Shown: in pieces, positions 25,030-34,590 of the stretch | Layout of the letters: each line of letters opens with the position of its first letter | How positions within the stretch are numbered: position 1 is the stretch's first letter | DNA from: an uncultured Lachnospiraceae bacterium | Lineage (GTDB): Bacteria; Bacillota; Clostridia; Lachnospirales; Lachnospiraceae | Direction: 5' to 3' | DNA length: 64,000 nucleotides | NCBI GenBank assembly: GCA_910588955.1 | Contig: CAJURQ010000005.1 | Location: 124,001-188,000, forward strand | Translations under genes and position numbers: made by a program | Notes under the pieces: model-generated | Seen by the model: only the letters and a program-made list of their open reading frames with translations | Database searches by the model: none | What the model was told of the DNA's origin: nothing

Positions 25030-26880
25030 TTATTTCGACTTCCCTGCAAGATAACAGAACCCGTAACCCGGCAGCATAATCTTAGCCGGAGACACCTTTT
25101 TCCCCGTAATCATATCCTGATAGGCGCCTTCCATGCCTTCCAGGGACACCTCTTTCTCATACTCACTGAAATTGAAGACGCCAAGGATCTCCTCGTCCCC
25201 ATAAACCCTGCCGATTACGAGCACGTTGTCGTCCCCGGTCGTAAGCGTCCTCGCGTCCGCCTCCACCGTAAACGCCTGACTGGATTTTCTGATCCTTTCC
25301 AGCCGTACAAGCTGCCCGAAAATCTGTCCCGCCACACTCTTTTTGTCGGAAACCTGCTCCGCCAGCTTCCAGTCCATCTTTCCACGGTGCAGGTAACGGG
25401 AATCCGCCACCTTGTCCGGGTCGTCCTTATAGCTGTAATCGTTCACCTGCCCGACCTCGTCACCGCTGTAGAGCACGGGAATCCCGGACTGCATAAACAT
25501 GTACGCGTGAAGCGTCACGTCACGTCTGATGGCGCGCTCCATCGCCTCGTCGTCCTGCTCGAAGCCAGCCTTCTCGACGCCGCACATGGAAGCCGTGGTG
25601 CCGCAGAATCTGGCATCCCCGGAAACGGGATCGGCGTTGTAAAGTTCGCCGCGGCTTACGCTTTCCCCCTCATAGCCCTGAAAATAATTGTTCAGATACT
25701 GCTTGTGGGAGCGCTCCTCAAAGCCCCAGAGGCGCAGGGTATCGTAATCCAGTCCCCAGCCGATATCATCATGGCAGCGCAGGTAATTTAAGAACACATA
25801 CTCCTTCGGCAGACTGTTCACAATGTCAAGCTGCTGTCTTAACAGCCGCACGTCCCGCGTCGCCACCGTGTGCCATGTAGTTGCCATAGTAGTCACATTG
25901 TAGAGCATATGGCACTCCGGCTTTTCCAGCGTCCCGAAATAGGGAACCACCTTCTCCGGCTCCATCACCACCTCGCCCAAAAGCAGCACGCCCGGGCATA
26001 CAATCTCCCCGATCATACGCATCATGCGCACAATCGTATGTACCTGCTTCAAATTGCGGCACTGGGTATGCAGCTCCTTCCAGATATAGGGCACCGCGTC
26101 GATACGCATTATATCGATTCCCTTGTTTGCAAGGAAAAGGAAGTTGTACATCATCTCGTTAAACACCCGCGGATTCTGATAATTCAAATCCCACTGGTAA
26201 GGATAAAAGGAGGTCATCACATAATGCCCTGCATCCGGCAGCCACGTGAAATTGCCCGGCGCGGTGGTGGGAAACACCTGCGGCACCGTCTTTTCATACT
26301 CAGCGGGAATGGTGTCGTTGTCAAAGAAAAAATAGCGGCTCATGTACTCGCCCTCGCCCGCTCTGGCACGCTTCGCCCACTCGTGATCCTCGGAAGTGTG
26401 GTTCATCACGAAATCCATGCAGACACTGATCCCTTCCTTCCGGCACGCCTCCGTCAGGCTCTCCAGATCGTCCATGTCCCCGAGCGCGGGCTGCACTTTC
26501 CGAAAATCTGCCACCGCGTAGCCGCCGTCTGACCTTCCCTTCGGCGTATCCAGAAAAGGCATCAGATGAATGTAGTTGACATTGCAGCTCTTGATATAGG
26601 ACAGCTTCTCCTGCACGCCCTGCAGGTTCCCCGCAAAATTGTCAATGTAGAGCATCATGCCGAGCATGTCGTTGCCCTTGTACCAGTCGGGACATTTTTC
26701 CCGCTCGACATCCTTCTTTTTCAGTTCTTTTTCCCGCTCCTCATAAAACCGGTGCAGGGAATCACACAGCTCCGCAAACATAGAGCCGTTGTCGTAAAGT
26801 TCCATGTACAGCCACTTAAGCTCATTCAGATGCCGCTCAAAACGCTTGCGGTAAGCAGCCTCTTCCTTTTTTTCACTCAT
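25030..26880 (-). CDS. Amylosucrase-like GH13 (subfamily 4) sucrose-active enzyme
   Basis: Cytoplasmic enzyme of 616 residues, the length of amylosucrase. The helical N-terminal domain ends at PDWYKGNDMLGMMLYIDNFAG. The four GH13 motifs are DFVMNHTSEDHEW, DIMRIDAV (nucleophile Asp), LLGEVV (acid Glu) and YLRCHDDIGW (stabilising Asp). SDGGYAV and ADSRYLHR correspond to the Asp and Arg that close the sucrose pocket in the Neisseria enzyme. The ATG at 26880 follows GGAGG and lies one base after the GH36 stop. Expected action on sucrose is glucan synthesis or hydrolysis with release of fructose; sucrose phosphorylase is less likely. Confidence 0.87.
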   Translation of the reverse strand: MSEKKEEAAYRKRFERHLNELKWLYMELYDNGSMFAELCDSLHRFYEEREKELKKKDVEREKCPDWYKGNDMLGMMLYIDNFAGNLQGVQEKLSYIKSCNVNYIHLMPFLDTPKGRSDGGYAVADFRKVQPALGDMDDLESLTEACRKEGISVCMDFVMNHTSEDHEWAKRARAGEGEYMSRYFFFDNDTIPAEYEKTVPQVFPTTAPGNFTWLPDAGHYVMTSFYPYQWDLNYQNPRVFNEMMYNFLFLANKGIDIMRIDAVPYIWKELHTQCRNLKQVHTIVRMMRMIGEIVCPGVLLLGEVVMEPEKVVPYFGTLEKPECHMLYNVTTMATTWHTVATRDVRLLRQQLDIVNSLPKEYVFLNYLRCHDDIGWGLDYDTLRLWGFEERSHKQYLNNYFQGYEGESVSRGELYNADPVSGDARFCGTTASMCGVEKAGFEQDDEAMERAIRRDVTLHAYMFMQSGIPVLYSGDEVGQVNDYSYKDDPDKVADSRYLHRGKMDWKLAEQVSDKKSVAGQIFGQLVRLERIRKSSQAFTVEADARTLTTGDDNVLVIGRVYGDEEILGVFNFSEYEKEVSLEGMEGAYQDMITGKKVSPAKIMLPGYGFCYLAGKSK

Positions 26881-26881
26881 A

Positions 26882-29062
26882 TTATGCCTCCCGAACCAAC
26901 TCAATCTGATACGCCGGATACTCCTTCTGCTCCACCGGCATAGGAAGCCCCGCCTCCATCAGATCCGCCCCGTAATAGCATTTGCCGCTCTCCGTATCCC
27001 GGTACATCGAAGCGGCGTCAAGTCCTCTCAATTTCACATAGCTCACCGTCATATTGCCGTGCGTCTCTAACATCACCACACTGAGCAGCGCGCGGTCTTT
27101 GTCCTCTGACACAAACATCCACGCCGTGTACGCCGCCGTAAACGGATCGGACAGCCGGTAATACCTACCGCGCCGTATCAGTTCTTCCCATTTTTTATAC
27201 TGCGCGATCTGCTCCCTGACAGCCGCCTTCTCTTCCTCCGACAGCTTTTCGGGGTCAAGTTCATAGCCGAACGCGCCCGCCATTGCCACCACGCCCCTTG
27301 TGTGCAGGCTCACGCTCCTGCCGGTCTGGTGGTTCGGCACCGCCGACACATGGGAACAGACGGTGGACGCCGGATAGAAGAAGGAAGTGCCGTACTGGAT
27401 ACGCAGCCTGTCCAGCGCGTCCGTGTTGTCACTGCACCAGATCTGGGGCGTGTAGTAAAGCATCCCCGCGTCAAACCTGCCGCCGCCGCCGCTGCATCCC
27501 TCTATGAGAATATCCGGATACTTTTGCAGCAGCCTTTCCAGGAACTCATACACCCCGAGCACGTACTGGTAGGTTACCTTTCCCTGCGGGGTTTCCCCGG
27601 AAAACACATCCACGACGCTGCGGTTCATATCCCATTTCACATATTCAATTTTTCCCTGATCAAGAATAACACAGATCTGCTCAAAAATATAGTCCCTGAC
27701 ATCCTTTCTGGAAAAGTCAAGCACAAGCTGATTCCGGCTTCTGACAGGCTCACGCCCCGGTATCCGCAGCACCCAGTCGGGATGTTTCCTGTAAAGCTCG
27801 CTGTCCTCCGACACCATCTCCGGCTCGATCCAGATGCCGAATTTTACGCCCTCTGCATTGACTTTTTGGGTCAATTCCCGCAGGGTGCACCCGAGCTTTT
27901 TCTCGTTGACCTGCCAGTCCCCGAGACCGCTGTTGTCGTCCTCTCTTTTCCCGAACCAGCCATCATCCATGACAATCATATCGATACCGAGCGCCGCCGT
28001 ACTCTTTGCCAGTTTTAATATGGTCTGTCCGTCGAAGGTAAAGTAAGCTGCCTCCCAGCTGTTGAGCAGTACAGGACGGGGTGCATCCTTAAACTTTCCT
28101 CTGCAGAGGTGCTCCCTGATACAGTCGTGAAAACGTGCGGAGAGTGTGCCAAGCCCCTGCCCGGAATAACATAGAATTGTCTCGGGAATCGTCAGCTTCT
28201 CGCCCTGCTCTAACGCATAGTGGAACAGGTCGCTCTGCAGTCCCATCAGGATTCTGGTCTGATCGTACTGATCCCGCTCCGCCTCGCAGAGAAAATTACC
28301 GCTATAGACAAATATCATGCCGTAGCAGTTTCCCGCGCCCTCCGTGGTGTCCTTATCCGCAAGGATCACCGCCGGATTGTACTGATGGCTGGACGTGCCT
28401 CTGCGGCTGCCAATCGCGTAAGTGCCATGCCGCAGCTCCTCCCGCTGTAAGTTTCTCTCCATGGTATGTCTGCCGTAAAAGCTGAGCATGTCAAAACGGC
28501 CCGTGACAAAATCCAGACAGGCGGAAGCCGCTTTCTCTACCGTCACACTATTCTCTCCGCGATTTTCCAGGATAACGCTCCTGGTGATGATATCCGCATC
28601 CTCCAGTACGCCGTACAGAAGTGTCGCACGCACGCCGCTCACCTTATCGCCCAGAGTGATTTCCAGCGTCTGCGCCTCGCCTGAGTCAGCATAGACTGCC
28701 GGCAGTCCCGGCAGTCCATACTTCCCTTTTTTGATCTCGTGTCCGATATAGCGTAAATCACAACAATCAGAACCGTCGGCGTTCCGGACAATCAGGGCGC
28801 TGTTTCTGAAATCCCCGACGCCCATAACCGGATACTCCTGCGGCAGCACATCCAGAGAGTAGGTCCTGTCGTTCCCCACATCCCACGGATTCCCGGAAAA
28901 CCCTCTGTCATAGCAGGTGAGCAGATAATCCATATTTCCGTACACACGCCCCCCATAATACAGATGCAGCAAAAACCCGAAGTCATCCACCTTCATCTGA
29001 TAAGAAGTGTGCGCCGTGTCCAATGTGAAAGTCCGATTTTCAAGCTGATATCCAATTGCCAT
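26882..29062 (-). CDS. GH36 alpha-galactosidase
   Basis: Cytoplasmic alpha-galactosidase of 726 residues, the usual size of the tetrameric GH36 enzymes. Domains: N-terminal beta-sandwich (about 1-320), TIM barrel (about 330-650), C-terminal sheet. The nucleophile lies in YVKWDMNRS and the acid/base in IWCSDNTDA; MIVMDDGWFG and GIWIEPEMVSE are further family segments. No signal peptide. With an importer upstream and a sucrose enzyme downstream it should remove galactose from raffinose and stachyose. The AAAGGA element is about 17 bases from the ATG, farther than normal. Confidence 0.95.
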   Translation of the reverse strand: MAIGYQLENRTFTLDTAHTSYQMKVDDFGFLLHLYYGGRVYGNMDYLLTCYDRGFSGNPWDVGNDRTYSLDVLPQEYPVMGVGDFRNSALIVRNADGSDCCDLRYIGHEIKKGKYGLPGLPAVYADSGEAQTLEITLGDKVSGVRATLLYGVLEDADIITRSVILENRGENSVTVEKAASACLDFVTGRFDMLSFYGRHTMERNLQREELRHGTYAIGSRRGTSSHQYNPAVILADKDTTEGAGNCYGMIFVYSGNFLCEAERDQYDQTRILMGLQSDLFHYALEQGEKLTIPETILCYSGQGLGTLSARFHDCIREHLCRGKFKDAPRPVLLNSWEAAYFTFDGQTILKLAKSTAALGIDMIVMDDGWFGKREDDNSGLGDWQVNEKKLGCTLRELTQKVNAEGVKFGIWIEPEMVSEDSELYRKHPDWVLRIPGREPVRSRNQLVLDFSRKDVRDYIFEQICVILDQGKIEYVKWDMNRSVVDVFSGETPQGKVTYQYVLGVYEFLERLLQKYPDILIEGCSGGGGRFDAGMLYYTPQIWCSDNTDALDRLRIQYGTSFFYPASTVCSHVSAVPNHQTGRSVSLHTRGVVAMAGAFGYELDPEKLSEEEKAAVREQIAQYKKWEELIRRGRYYRLSDPFTAAYTAWMFVSEDKDRALLSVVMLETHGNMTVSYVKLRGLDAASMYRDTESGKCYYGADLMEAGLPMPVEQKEYPAYQIELVREA

Positions 29063-29128
29063 AATCTATACCAAATCTGTCCTTTCTTAAAGTTTGTCTT
29101 ACTTCTTTTTCACGAACCGTTCCTATCA

Positions 29129-29262
29129 TACCGCATTTCGGCACCATTTACCAGTCCGTACGGAAAGTACCGCCTTTCGGCATCATTACCAGTCCGCACG
29201 GAAAGTACCGCTTTTCGGTATCACTGCCAGTCCGACGGAGAATGCCGCATTTCAGGCATTCT
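29129..29262. repeat. Imperfect 37-39 bp tandem repeat, about 3.5 copies
   Basis: Units start at 29129 (TACCGCATTTCGG), 29168 (TACCGCCTTTCGG), 29206 (TACCGCTTTTCGG) and a partial one at 29243 (TGCCGCATTTCAG). Each full unit ends with CCAGTCCG-ACGGAAAG-like sequence. The array is non-coding and sits in the 272-base gap between the permease stop and GH36. Confidence 0.85.
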
Positions 29263-29265
29263 CTA

Positions 29266-29332
29266 GCGCAAAACTTAGTACTTCTTGGCGTCCCGTCCAA
29301 TGACGGGACGTCTTTAGAAGTACTTTTTGCGC
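29266..29332 (-). other. Long three-segment intercistronic hairpin
   Basis: GCGCAAAA (29266-29273) pairs with TTTTGCGC (29325-29332), then AGTACTTC pairs with GAAGTACT, then a near-perfect 11-bp inner stem GGCGTCCCGTC with GACGGGACGTC closes on CAAT. It starts two bases after the permease stop in the direction of transcription and is not followed by a T-run, so an RNA stability or processing element is more likely than a terminator. Confidence 0.75.
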
Positions 29333-29334
29333 CG

Positions 29335-30177
29335 TTATTTTACAGCCCCATTTACCACACCGTTCAAAATCTGCTTCTGACAGATCACATAGAAAATGAG
29401 AATCGGAATCAGCGACAGCAGATAAGAGGCAAATGCCAGATTATAATTGGTTCCAAACTGTGACTGGAAGTTTAGCTGTGCCAGCGGCAGCGTGTTCTCG
29501 GAAGAGCCCGCCATAATGATGAGCGGCGTCATCACATCATTCCATACGGCAAGCGCCGTGATAACCGCGACCGTCGCGTGCATCGGTTTCATGATCGGAA
29601 AAATAATTTCCCAATAGGTCCGCCATGTGGAAGCGCCGTCCACTCTCGCCGCCTCTTCCAATGCCAGTGGGATATTCGTCAGATATCCCGAATACAGCAT
29701 AATATTCATCGGCATATAGAACACCACATACAGAAGAATCACGCCGAACCAGTTCGCAAGCCCCATCTCCGCCGTCTGCTTTGCAAGCGGCATCATCAGG
29801 ATCGCAAAAGGCACAAACATACCGCTGACAATAAACAGATACACAAAACGATAAAACTTGCTGGATTTGTTACGTCCAAGAGTATACCCCATCAAAGAAT
29901 GAATCAGGATGGAAAGCCCCACCGTCAGCACGGAGATCAGCAGACTGTTCTTCAATGAGTTCCAGAAATCCGTCACCTCCATCGCTTCCTTGAAATTGTT
30001 GAGGCTCCATACCTTAGGCAGCGACAAAATGCCGCTGATACTGTTTGTCATCTCCGAGGGCTGTTTGAACGCGATCACAACCGTCATATACAACGGAAAT
30101 ATAATCGTGGAGAGCCCGAGAATGAGCAGCACCATAACGGTTCTGTTCGATTTTCCGACTGTCGATGTTTTCTTCAT
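29335..30177 (-). CDS. Sugar ABC transporter permease, MalG type
   Basis: CUT1 permease of 280 residues with six predicted helices; EAA loop LEEAARVDGASTWRTYWEIIFP (shown in parts: LEEAARVDGAS, TYWEIIFPIMKP). Its ATG overlaps the upstream permease stop by four bases. It forms the raffinose-locus importer with the proteins at 30174-32349. No ATPase is encoded nearby. Confidence 0.93.
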   Translation of the reverse strand: MKKTSTVGKSNRTVMVLLILGLSTIIFPLYMTVVIAFKQPSEMTNSISGILSLPKVWSLNNFKEAMEVTDFWNSLKNSLLISVLTVGLSILIHSLMGYTLGRNKSSKFYRFVYLFIVSGMFVPFAILMMPLAKQTAEMGLANWFGVILLYVVFYMPMNIMLYSGYLTNIPLALEEAARVDGASTWRTYWEIIFPIMKPMHATVAVITALAVWNDVMTPLIIMAGSSENTLPLAQLNFQSQFGTNYNLAFASYLLSLIPILIFYVICQKQILNGVVNGAVK

Positions 30178-31049
30178 AGCTGCTCCTCCTTTGAACTTGA
30201 AAATTTCATCTGCGCAACAGAGATCACTACAATCACAATAAAGAATACAACCGCGTTGGCGCTCTGGAAACCGAACTGTCCGCCCGACATACCGTTATTG
30301 TAGATCAGGTAGGAAATGGATTCCGTGCTCTGTGCCGGACCGCCTTTTGTCAGGGCAATGATCTGATCGAATACCATCAGGAAGTTTTTCACGCACAGCA
30401 CCATGTTGATGGAGAAAAACGGTATAATTAACGGGAACGTCAGATGCTTAAACTGTTTCCAGCCGGTGGCGCCGTCCAGTCCGCCCGCCTCGTAGACATC
30501 CTCGGGCACCGTCTGCAGTCCTGATATATAAATGATCGTATTCATGGCGATCGCCTGCCACGCGCAGACAATCATCACACCGATCCACGCCCTGTTCGGG
30601 CTTGACAGAATACTGGATTGAAGCGACGTAACGCCTGTCATATCCGCCAGCGCGGGCACAATATAAGTAAAGAAATAGTTAAAAATATAACCTACCACCA
30701 GCGAACCGAGTATGTTCGGCAGGAAATATGCACCGCGGAAAAATCCCTTTGCCCTGATCTTGCTGTTTAATCCCAGAGCCAGAATCAGGCTTAGCACATT
30801 CACCACCACCGTCGTCACGAGCGCCAGCTTGATCGTGAACAGATAGGATTTCCCTACGCGCGCGTCAGAAAACAGGTCAATATAATTGCGAAGCCCCACC
30901 CAGTCGTGGCTTCCGAACCCTCTGGAATTGGTGAAGCTGTACATGGCGCCACGAATTAACGGAATCGTGTTAAAGCAGATAAACAGCGCCAGAATCGGTA
31001 TCGTAATCAGTAAAAACGTTCTTTTTCTCTCATTTTCGTGTTTCGACAT
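30174..31049 (-). CDS. Sugar ABC transporter permease, MalF type
   Basis: CUT1 permease of 291 residues beginning MSKHENERKRTFLLI. The EAA loop is VYEAGGLDGATGWKQFKHLTFP in the usual place before the fifth helix. I chose 31049 because AAGGGGG lies eight bases upstream; the longer reading runs back into the binding-protein gene. It is 16 bases after that gene, with no hairpin between them, unlike the other two importer loci of this window. Confidence 0.93.
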   Translation of the reverse strand: MSKHENERKRTFLLITIPILALFICFNTIPLIRGAMYSFTNSRGFGSHDWVGLRNYIDLFSDARVGKSYLFTIKLALVTTVVVNVLSLILALGLNSKIRAKGFFRGAYFLPNILGSLVVGYIFNYFFTYIVPALADMTGVTSLQSSILSSPNRAWIGVMIVCAWQAIAMNTIIYISGLQTVPEDVYEAGGLDGATGWKQFKHLTFPLIIPFFSINMVLCVKNFLMVFDQIIALTKGGPAQSTESISYLIYNNGMSGGQFGFQSANAVVFFIVIVVISVAQMKFSSSKEEQL

Positions 31050-31065
31050 CACATTTACCCCCTTC

Positions 31066-32349
31066 CTACTTTGCACTTCCATGTGCGGCTTCATACTCCT
31101 GTACCATACGTATGATATCCCTGTTGTATCTCTGCCAGCTTGTATCGAAGTTTTTCAGGAACGCATCCTGATCCTTTTCTATGAGGAACGTCTGCAGGAG
31201 CGCATCCACAGACATCTCGGACGGATAGTAGTGATCCTGGTAGTCCGTCATGTTGCCGCTCTCGATAAACTCCGACATACCGTCTAACAGGGTGGATAAC
31301 TCGAAGCTTCCCTTTTTGCACGGAACAGACGTCTGGGCGTCGATATATTTCTGCAAAGTGTCATCTGCATACAGGAAGTCCAGCACTTCATACGCCGCCT
31401 CCTTGTTTTTGCAGTCCTTTGTCACGCAGAAGCCCAGGTCGATGCCCGAGTTCAGCGTCCTGCCCTCCTTCCCGTCGCTCGCCGGCATAACAAAGGAATC
31501 CATTTTCAGATCCGGATTCACCGACAGAATCTGGGGCGCCGCGTAGCTGCCGATCGGATACATGGCGGATTCCCCTCTGGCAAAGGCGGTGCAGGCATCG
31601 TTGTAGCTGTAGGCAAACGGATCGTCCGGTCCGTAAGGCAGAAGCGCCAGATACTTTTCCGCAAGTTCGCCATACTCGTCGGTAAATGTCGTCTGCCCCC
31701 TATTCACCTGCTTGGTCGTATCCGCCGGCGCAAGCTCCACCGCCATCGCGTTCCACGGCGCCAGACAGGTCCATATGTCCTTGAATCCAAAGTAGAAAGG
31801 CAGGATGCCTTCCGCCGAAATCTCCTCACACAGCGTATTCAATTCATCCCATGTCTCCGGGATCTGCCAGCCGTGCTCCTCAAACATTTCCCTGTTGTAG
31901 AGAACGCCCGCCGCATTCGCCGCATAGGGCAGAATGTAGGTGCCTTCCACCGGAACCAGCTCCAGTGCCTCGGCAATTTCCAGATACCCTTCGTTGACAT
32001 CCTTCATACCCTCATACCCGGAAATGTCCGCCAGTATGTCCGCATCCACAAAATAGGAATAGTTAATATCCCCACCGATTCCGATGATGTCCGGATAGTC
32101 CTCCCTGATAAACCTTGTTTTCAGGATCGCCATCGCGTCGTTAGGCGAGCTGATGGTCAGGTGGATGTCGTCGTGGGTCGCATTGAACGCATCTTCCACC
32201 GTCTTGAAATAGTTCGCCGCCTCCGGCTTATACTGCACAATCTCAACTTCAATCTTTCCGTCCGAGGTATCGCCACAACCCCAAACGGCTGGCGCCAGCG
32301 AGGTAATACATACTGTCAGTGCCAGACTCTTCAATCCCTTTCTCTTCAT
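31066..32349 (-). CDS. Sugar-binding lipoprotein of the raffinose-locus importer
   Basis: Extracellular solute-binding protein family 1, 427 residues. The signal peptide ends in AVWGC with the lipid-attachment Cys near residue 25 and there is almost no acidic linker, in contrast to the other two binding proteins here. Family segments include GVLYNREMFEEHGW, PETWDELNTLCEEI and ESAMYPIGSYAAP. Ligand inferred to be raffinose-family oligosaccharides from the GH36 and GH13 genes in the same operon and from the divergent AraC regulator. Confidence 0.92.
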   Translation of the reverse strand: MKRKGLKSLALTVCITSLAPAVWGCGDTSDGKIEVEIVQYKPEAANYFKTVEDAFNATHDDIHLTISSPNDAMAILKTRFIREDYPDIIGIGGDINYSYFVDADILADISGYEGMKDVNEGYLEIAEALELVPVEGTYILPYAANAAGVLYNREMFEEHGWQIPETWDELNTLCEEISAEGILPFYFGFKDIWTCLAPWNAMAVELAPADTTKQVNRGQTTFTDEYGELAEKYLALLPYGPDDPFAYSYNDACTAFARGESAMYPIGSYAAPQILSVNPDLKMDSFVMPASDGKEGRTLNSGIDLGFCVTKDCKNKEAAYEVLDFLYADDTLQKYIDAQTSVPCKKGSFELSTLLDGMSEFIESGNMTDYQDHYYPSEMSVDALLQTFLIEKDQDAFLKNFDTSWQRYNRDIIRMVQEYEAAHGSAK

Positions 32350-32495
32350 TGCCCTTCTCCTTCCTTTTTGGAATATAACGTGTCAAAAGCAGATCTAGGT
32401 TGATTCGTTTTATTCATTGTAACATGCCACAATGCTTGCAAAAATATCGTCGTTTTGCTCTTTTTATGCCTTTATGCACGTTTTTCGTCTATATG

Positions 32496-32523
32496 TTGAA
32501 ATGACCACGCATTTTGGTATAAT
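32496..32523 (+). promoter_or_regulatory. Promoter of the AraC regulator
   Basis: TTGAAA (32496-32501) and TATAAT (32518-32523) with a 16-base spacer. Just upstream is a short direct repeat TTTATGC (two copies eight bases apart, about 32464-32477) that could be a regulator half-site pair in this divergent intergenic region of 231 bases. Confidence 0.75.
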
Positions 32524-32580
32524 AAAGTAAAAAGAACAGCATTCTCCGCATAAATCTGATTCCTGAAATGGGGGCTATCC

Positions 32581-33432
32581 ATGAGCGAAGTAATCTTCTC
32601 AGTTTTTCCGAGTGAAAATTTTGTTGATCTGGGACTTTATCAGTTTGGCTGGGAACAGTGCGCGCCTTCCCACTCCTTCGGTCCGGCGGCAAGAAACCAC
32701 TATCTGTTCCACTACTGTCTCTCCGGCACCGGCACCCTGTTCGCCGATAATTCCCACGGCGAATCCGTGCGCTACCAGATCAAAAGCGGACAGGGCTTTA
32801 TGCTCTTCCCTAATCAAGTATGCATGTACATTGCAGATTATGATATCCCATGGGAATATATATGGATTGAATTTGACGGACTGCGCGCCAGGGAGACCGT
32901 TCAGCTGGCGGGTCTGACGCCCGACCAGCCGGTCTATAAAGCGCGATACAAAGACATTGCCGAGACGATGAAAAACGAAATGCTCTACATCGTGAACCAC
33001 AGGGAGGAATCCCCATTCCACCTGATCGGACATCTGTATCTCTTCATAGACAGTTTTGTCCGCGCCTCCACCTCCACGCAGGTGGGCAAGGGAAACAGTC
33101 TCCGCGACTTTTATATTAAGGAAGCATTTTCCTTTATCGAACAGAACTTTCAAAACGACATTACCGTGGAAGATATCGCCGCCTCCTGCGGGCTGAACCG
33201 AAGCTATTTCGGAAAAATTTTTCACGAAAACACCGGAAAATCTCCACAGGCGTTTCTGATCTCCTACCGCATGACGAAGGCGGCGGAGCTGTTAAAACTG
33301 ACTGGCCTATCGGTGGCGGATATCGGGAACGCGGTGGGCTATCCGAACCAGCTCCATTTCTCCAGAGCCTTCAAAAATGTATATGGCATTTCACCAAGAC
33401 AGTGGCGCAATGAAAACAGACCTGTCATTTAG
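32581..33432 (+). CDS. AraC-family transcriptional regulator of the raffinose locus
   Basis: Protein of 283 residues: N-terminal cupin-like sugar-sensing domain (HYLFHYCLSGTGTLF, QGFMLFPNQVCMY) and C-terminal AraC double helix-turn-helix (ITVEDIAASCGLNRSYFGKIF and VADIGNAVGYPNQLHFSRAFK, split). It resembles MsmR/RafR-type activators. It is divergent from the binding protein-permease-GH36-GH13 operon and most likely activates it on binding alpha-galactosides. GGGGG lies six bases before the ATG. Confidence 0.92.
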   Translation: MSEVIFSVFPSENFVDLGLYQFGWEQCAPSHSFGPAARNHYLFHYCLSGTGTLFADNSHGESVRYQIKSGQGFMLFPNQVCMYIADYDIPWEYIWIEFDGLRARETVQLAGLTPDQPVYKARYKDIAETMKNEMLYIVNHREESPFHLIGHLYLFIDSFVRASTSTQVGKGNSLRDFYIKEAFSFIEQNFQNDITVEDIAASCGLNRSYFGKIFHENTGKSPQAFLISYRMTKAAELLKLTGLSVADIGNAVGYPNQLHFSRAFKNVYGISPRQWRNENRPVI

Positions 33433-33442
33433 AGAATAACCG

Positions 33443-33472
33443 TTGACGTACTGTTTTGACATCAAGTATAAT
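33443..33472 (+). promoter_or_regulatory. Promoter of the FIST-methyl-accepting protein pair
   Basis: TTGACG (33443-33448), an 18-base spacer and TATAAT (33467-33472), with about 50 bases to the FIST start. Confidence 0.78.
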
Positions 33473-33521
33473 TTTACCTGTACATCATAAAGAAAATACA
33501 TAAGGAAGCGAGGTCAACATT

Positions 33522-34577
33522 TTGAGACAGTTTTTTGGTATGAGCCCAAGCGGCAATCTGGAGGAGGCAGTCCGCGGTCTGAAAAGCCCGCAGTTGATTA
33601 TGCTTATGTCCAACAATGAACAGTTTGAAGCCCATGTTAAAAAATTAGAATCCCTTTTTCCGGGCGTTCCCAGCATCGGATGTATCGGCATGAGCTACGA
33701 CGTCCGTGTCGTTGAAAAGGGTGTAGGCGTCATCGCCTATTATGACGGCGTAAGCGCCGTGGCAAACGTGCTGGAAAACGTGTCCGTCATGCCCGTGAAA
33801 TACATCGGACGGCTGCAGCAAGACATACGCGCCATCAAAAGCTCCGGCAGGGATACGGTATGCATCGATTTCTGTTCCGGAAACGACGCCTGCGTGTTAA
33901 CGACCATCTACAGCGCCTTACAGCGCAGCAACATTTCGCTAGTCGGCGGAACCGGCGACGGCGGAAAGATCTCGGCAAACGGCAGGGTTTATGAGGATGC
34001 AGTGGCATATGCGCTGATTAAAAACCTGAACGGCAAGGTAAAGGCATACAAGGAAAATATTTACCACCAGCTTGGAAATTACCGTTTTGTCGCGTCAGGG
34101 ACGGACAAAGCAAACTACCGTCTAGGGCAGTTAAATGGGAAACCCGCCAAACAGGTCTACCAGAATATTCTCCATGTGACGGAGGAGCAGATTTCCACCC
34201 AGACTTTCAAGAATCCATTCGGAAAAATCAACGGAAACGACACATGCATCATCTCCATTAAAGAGGTCAGCGGCAATTCGCTGACGTGTTTCCGGCAGGT
34301 AAACGACTCCGATGTACTGATTCTTCTGGAACTTGGCAACTACCGACAAATTGTGCGTGACACCATACAGACGATCAAAAATGATTTCCAGAGAATTTCG
34401 GCTGTGTTCTCCGTAAACTGTCTGTTCCGGTATCTGCTCTTCACCGATAATAACTACATGAAAGAGTACCTGATGGACATGAGCACGCTTGGACACCATG
34501 CCGGTCTGGTCGGATATGGCGAACATTACAATAACCGCTTTGTCAACCAGTCCATGACCTGTGTCGTGTTTGAGTAA
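33522..34577 (+). CDS. FIST-domain sensory protein
   Basis: Soluble protein of 351 residues. The FIST N domain covers about residues 10-200 (ESLFPGVPSIGCIG, SNISLVGGTGDGG) and the FIST C domain about 210-345 (NPFGKINGNDTCIISI, ISAVFSVNCLFRYLLF, HHAGLVGYGEHYN). FIST domains are thought to bind small ligands such as amino acids and feed signalling proteins. The start is TTG at 33522, supported by GAGG eight bases upstream. The gene overlaps nothing and is followed after 13 bases by a soluble methyl-accepting protein, its probable output partner. Confidence 0.9.
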   Translation: MRQFFGMSPSGNLEEAVRGLKSPQLIMLMSNNEQFEAHVKKLESLFPGVPSIGCIGMSYDVRVVEKGVGVIAYYDGVSAVANVLENVSVMPVKYIGRLQQDIRAIKSSGRDTVCIDFCSGNDACVLTTIYSALQRSNISLVGGTGDGGKISANGRVYEDAVAYALIKNLNGKVKAYKENIYHQLGNYRFVASGTDKANYRLGQLNGKPAKQVYQNILHVTEEQISTQTFKNPFGKINGNDTCIISIKEVSGNSLTCFRQVNDSDVLILLELGNYRQIVRDTIQTIKNDFQRISAVFSVNCLFRYLLFTDNNYMKEYLMDMSTLGHHAGLVGYGEHYNNRFVNQSMTCVVFE

Positions 34578-34590
34578 GGGAGGAGCAGAG

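Noticed and set aside
32350..32580. Clear minus-strand promoter for the raffinose operon
   Set aside because: TTGCAA and TACAAT are present but only 14 bases apart; I could not choose a convincing pair, so none was listed.
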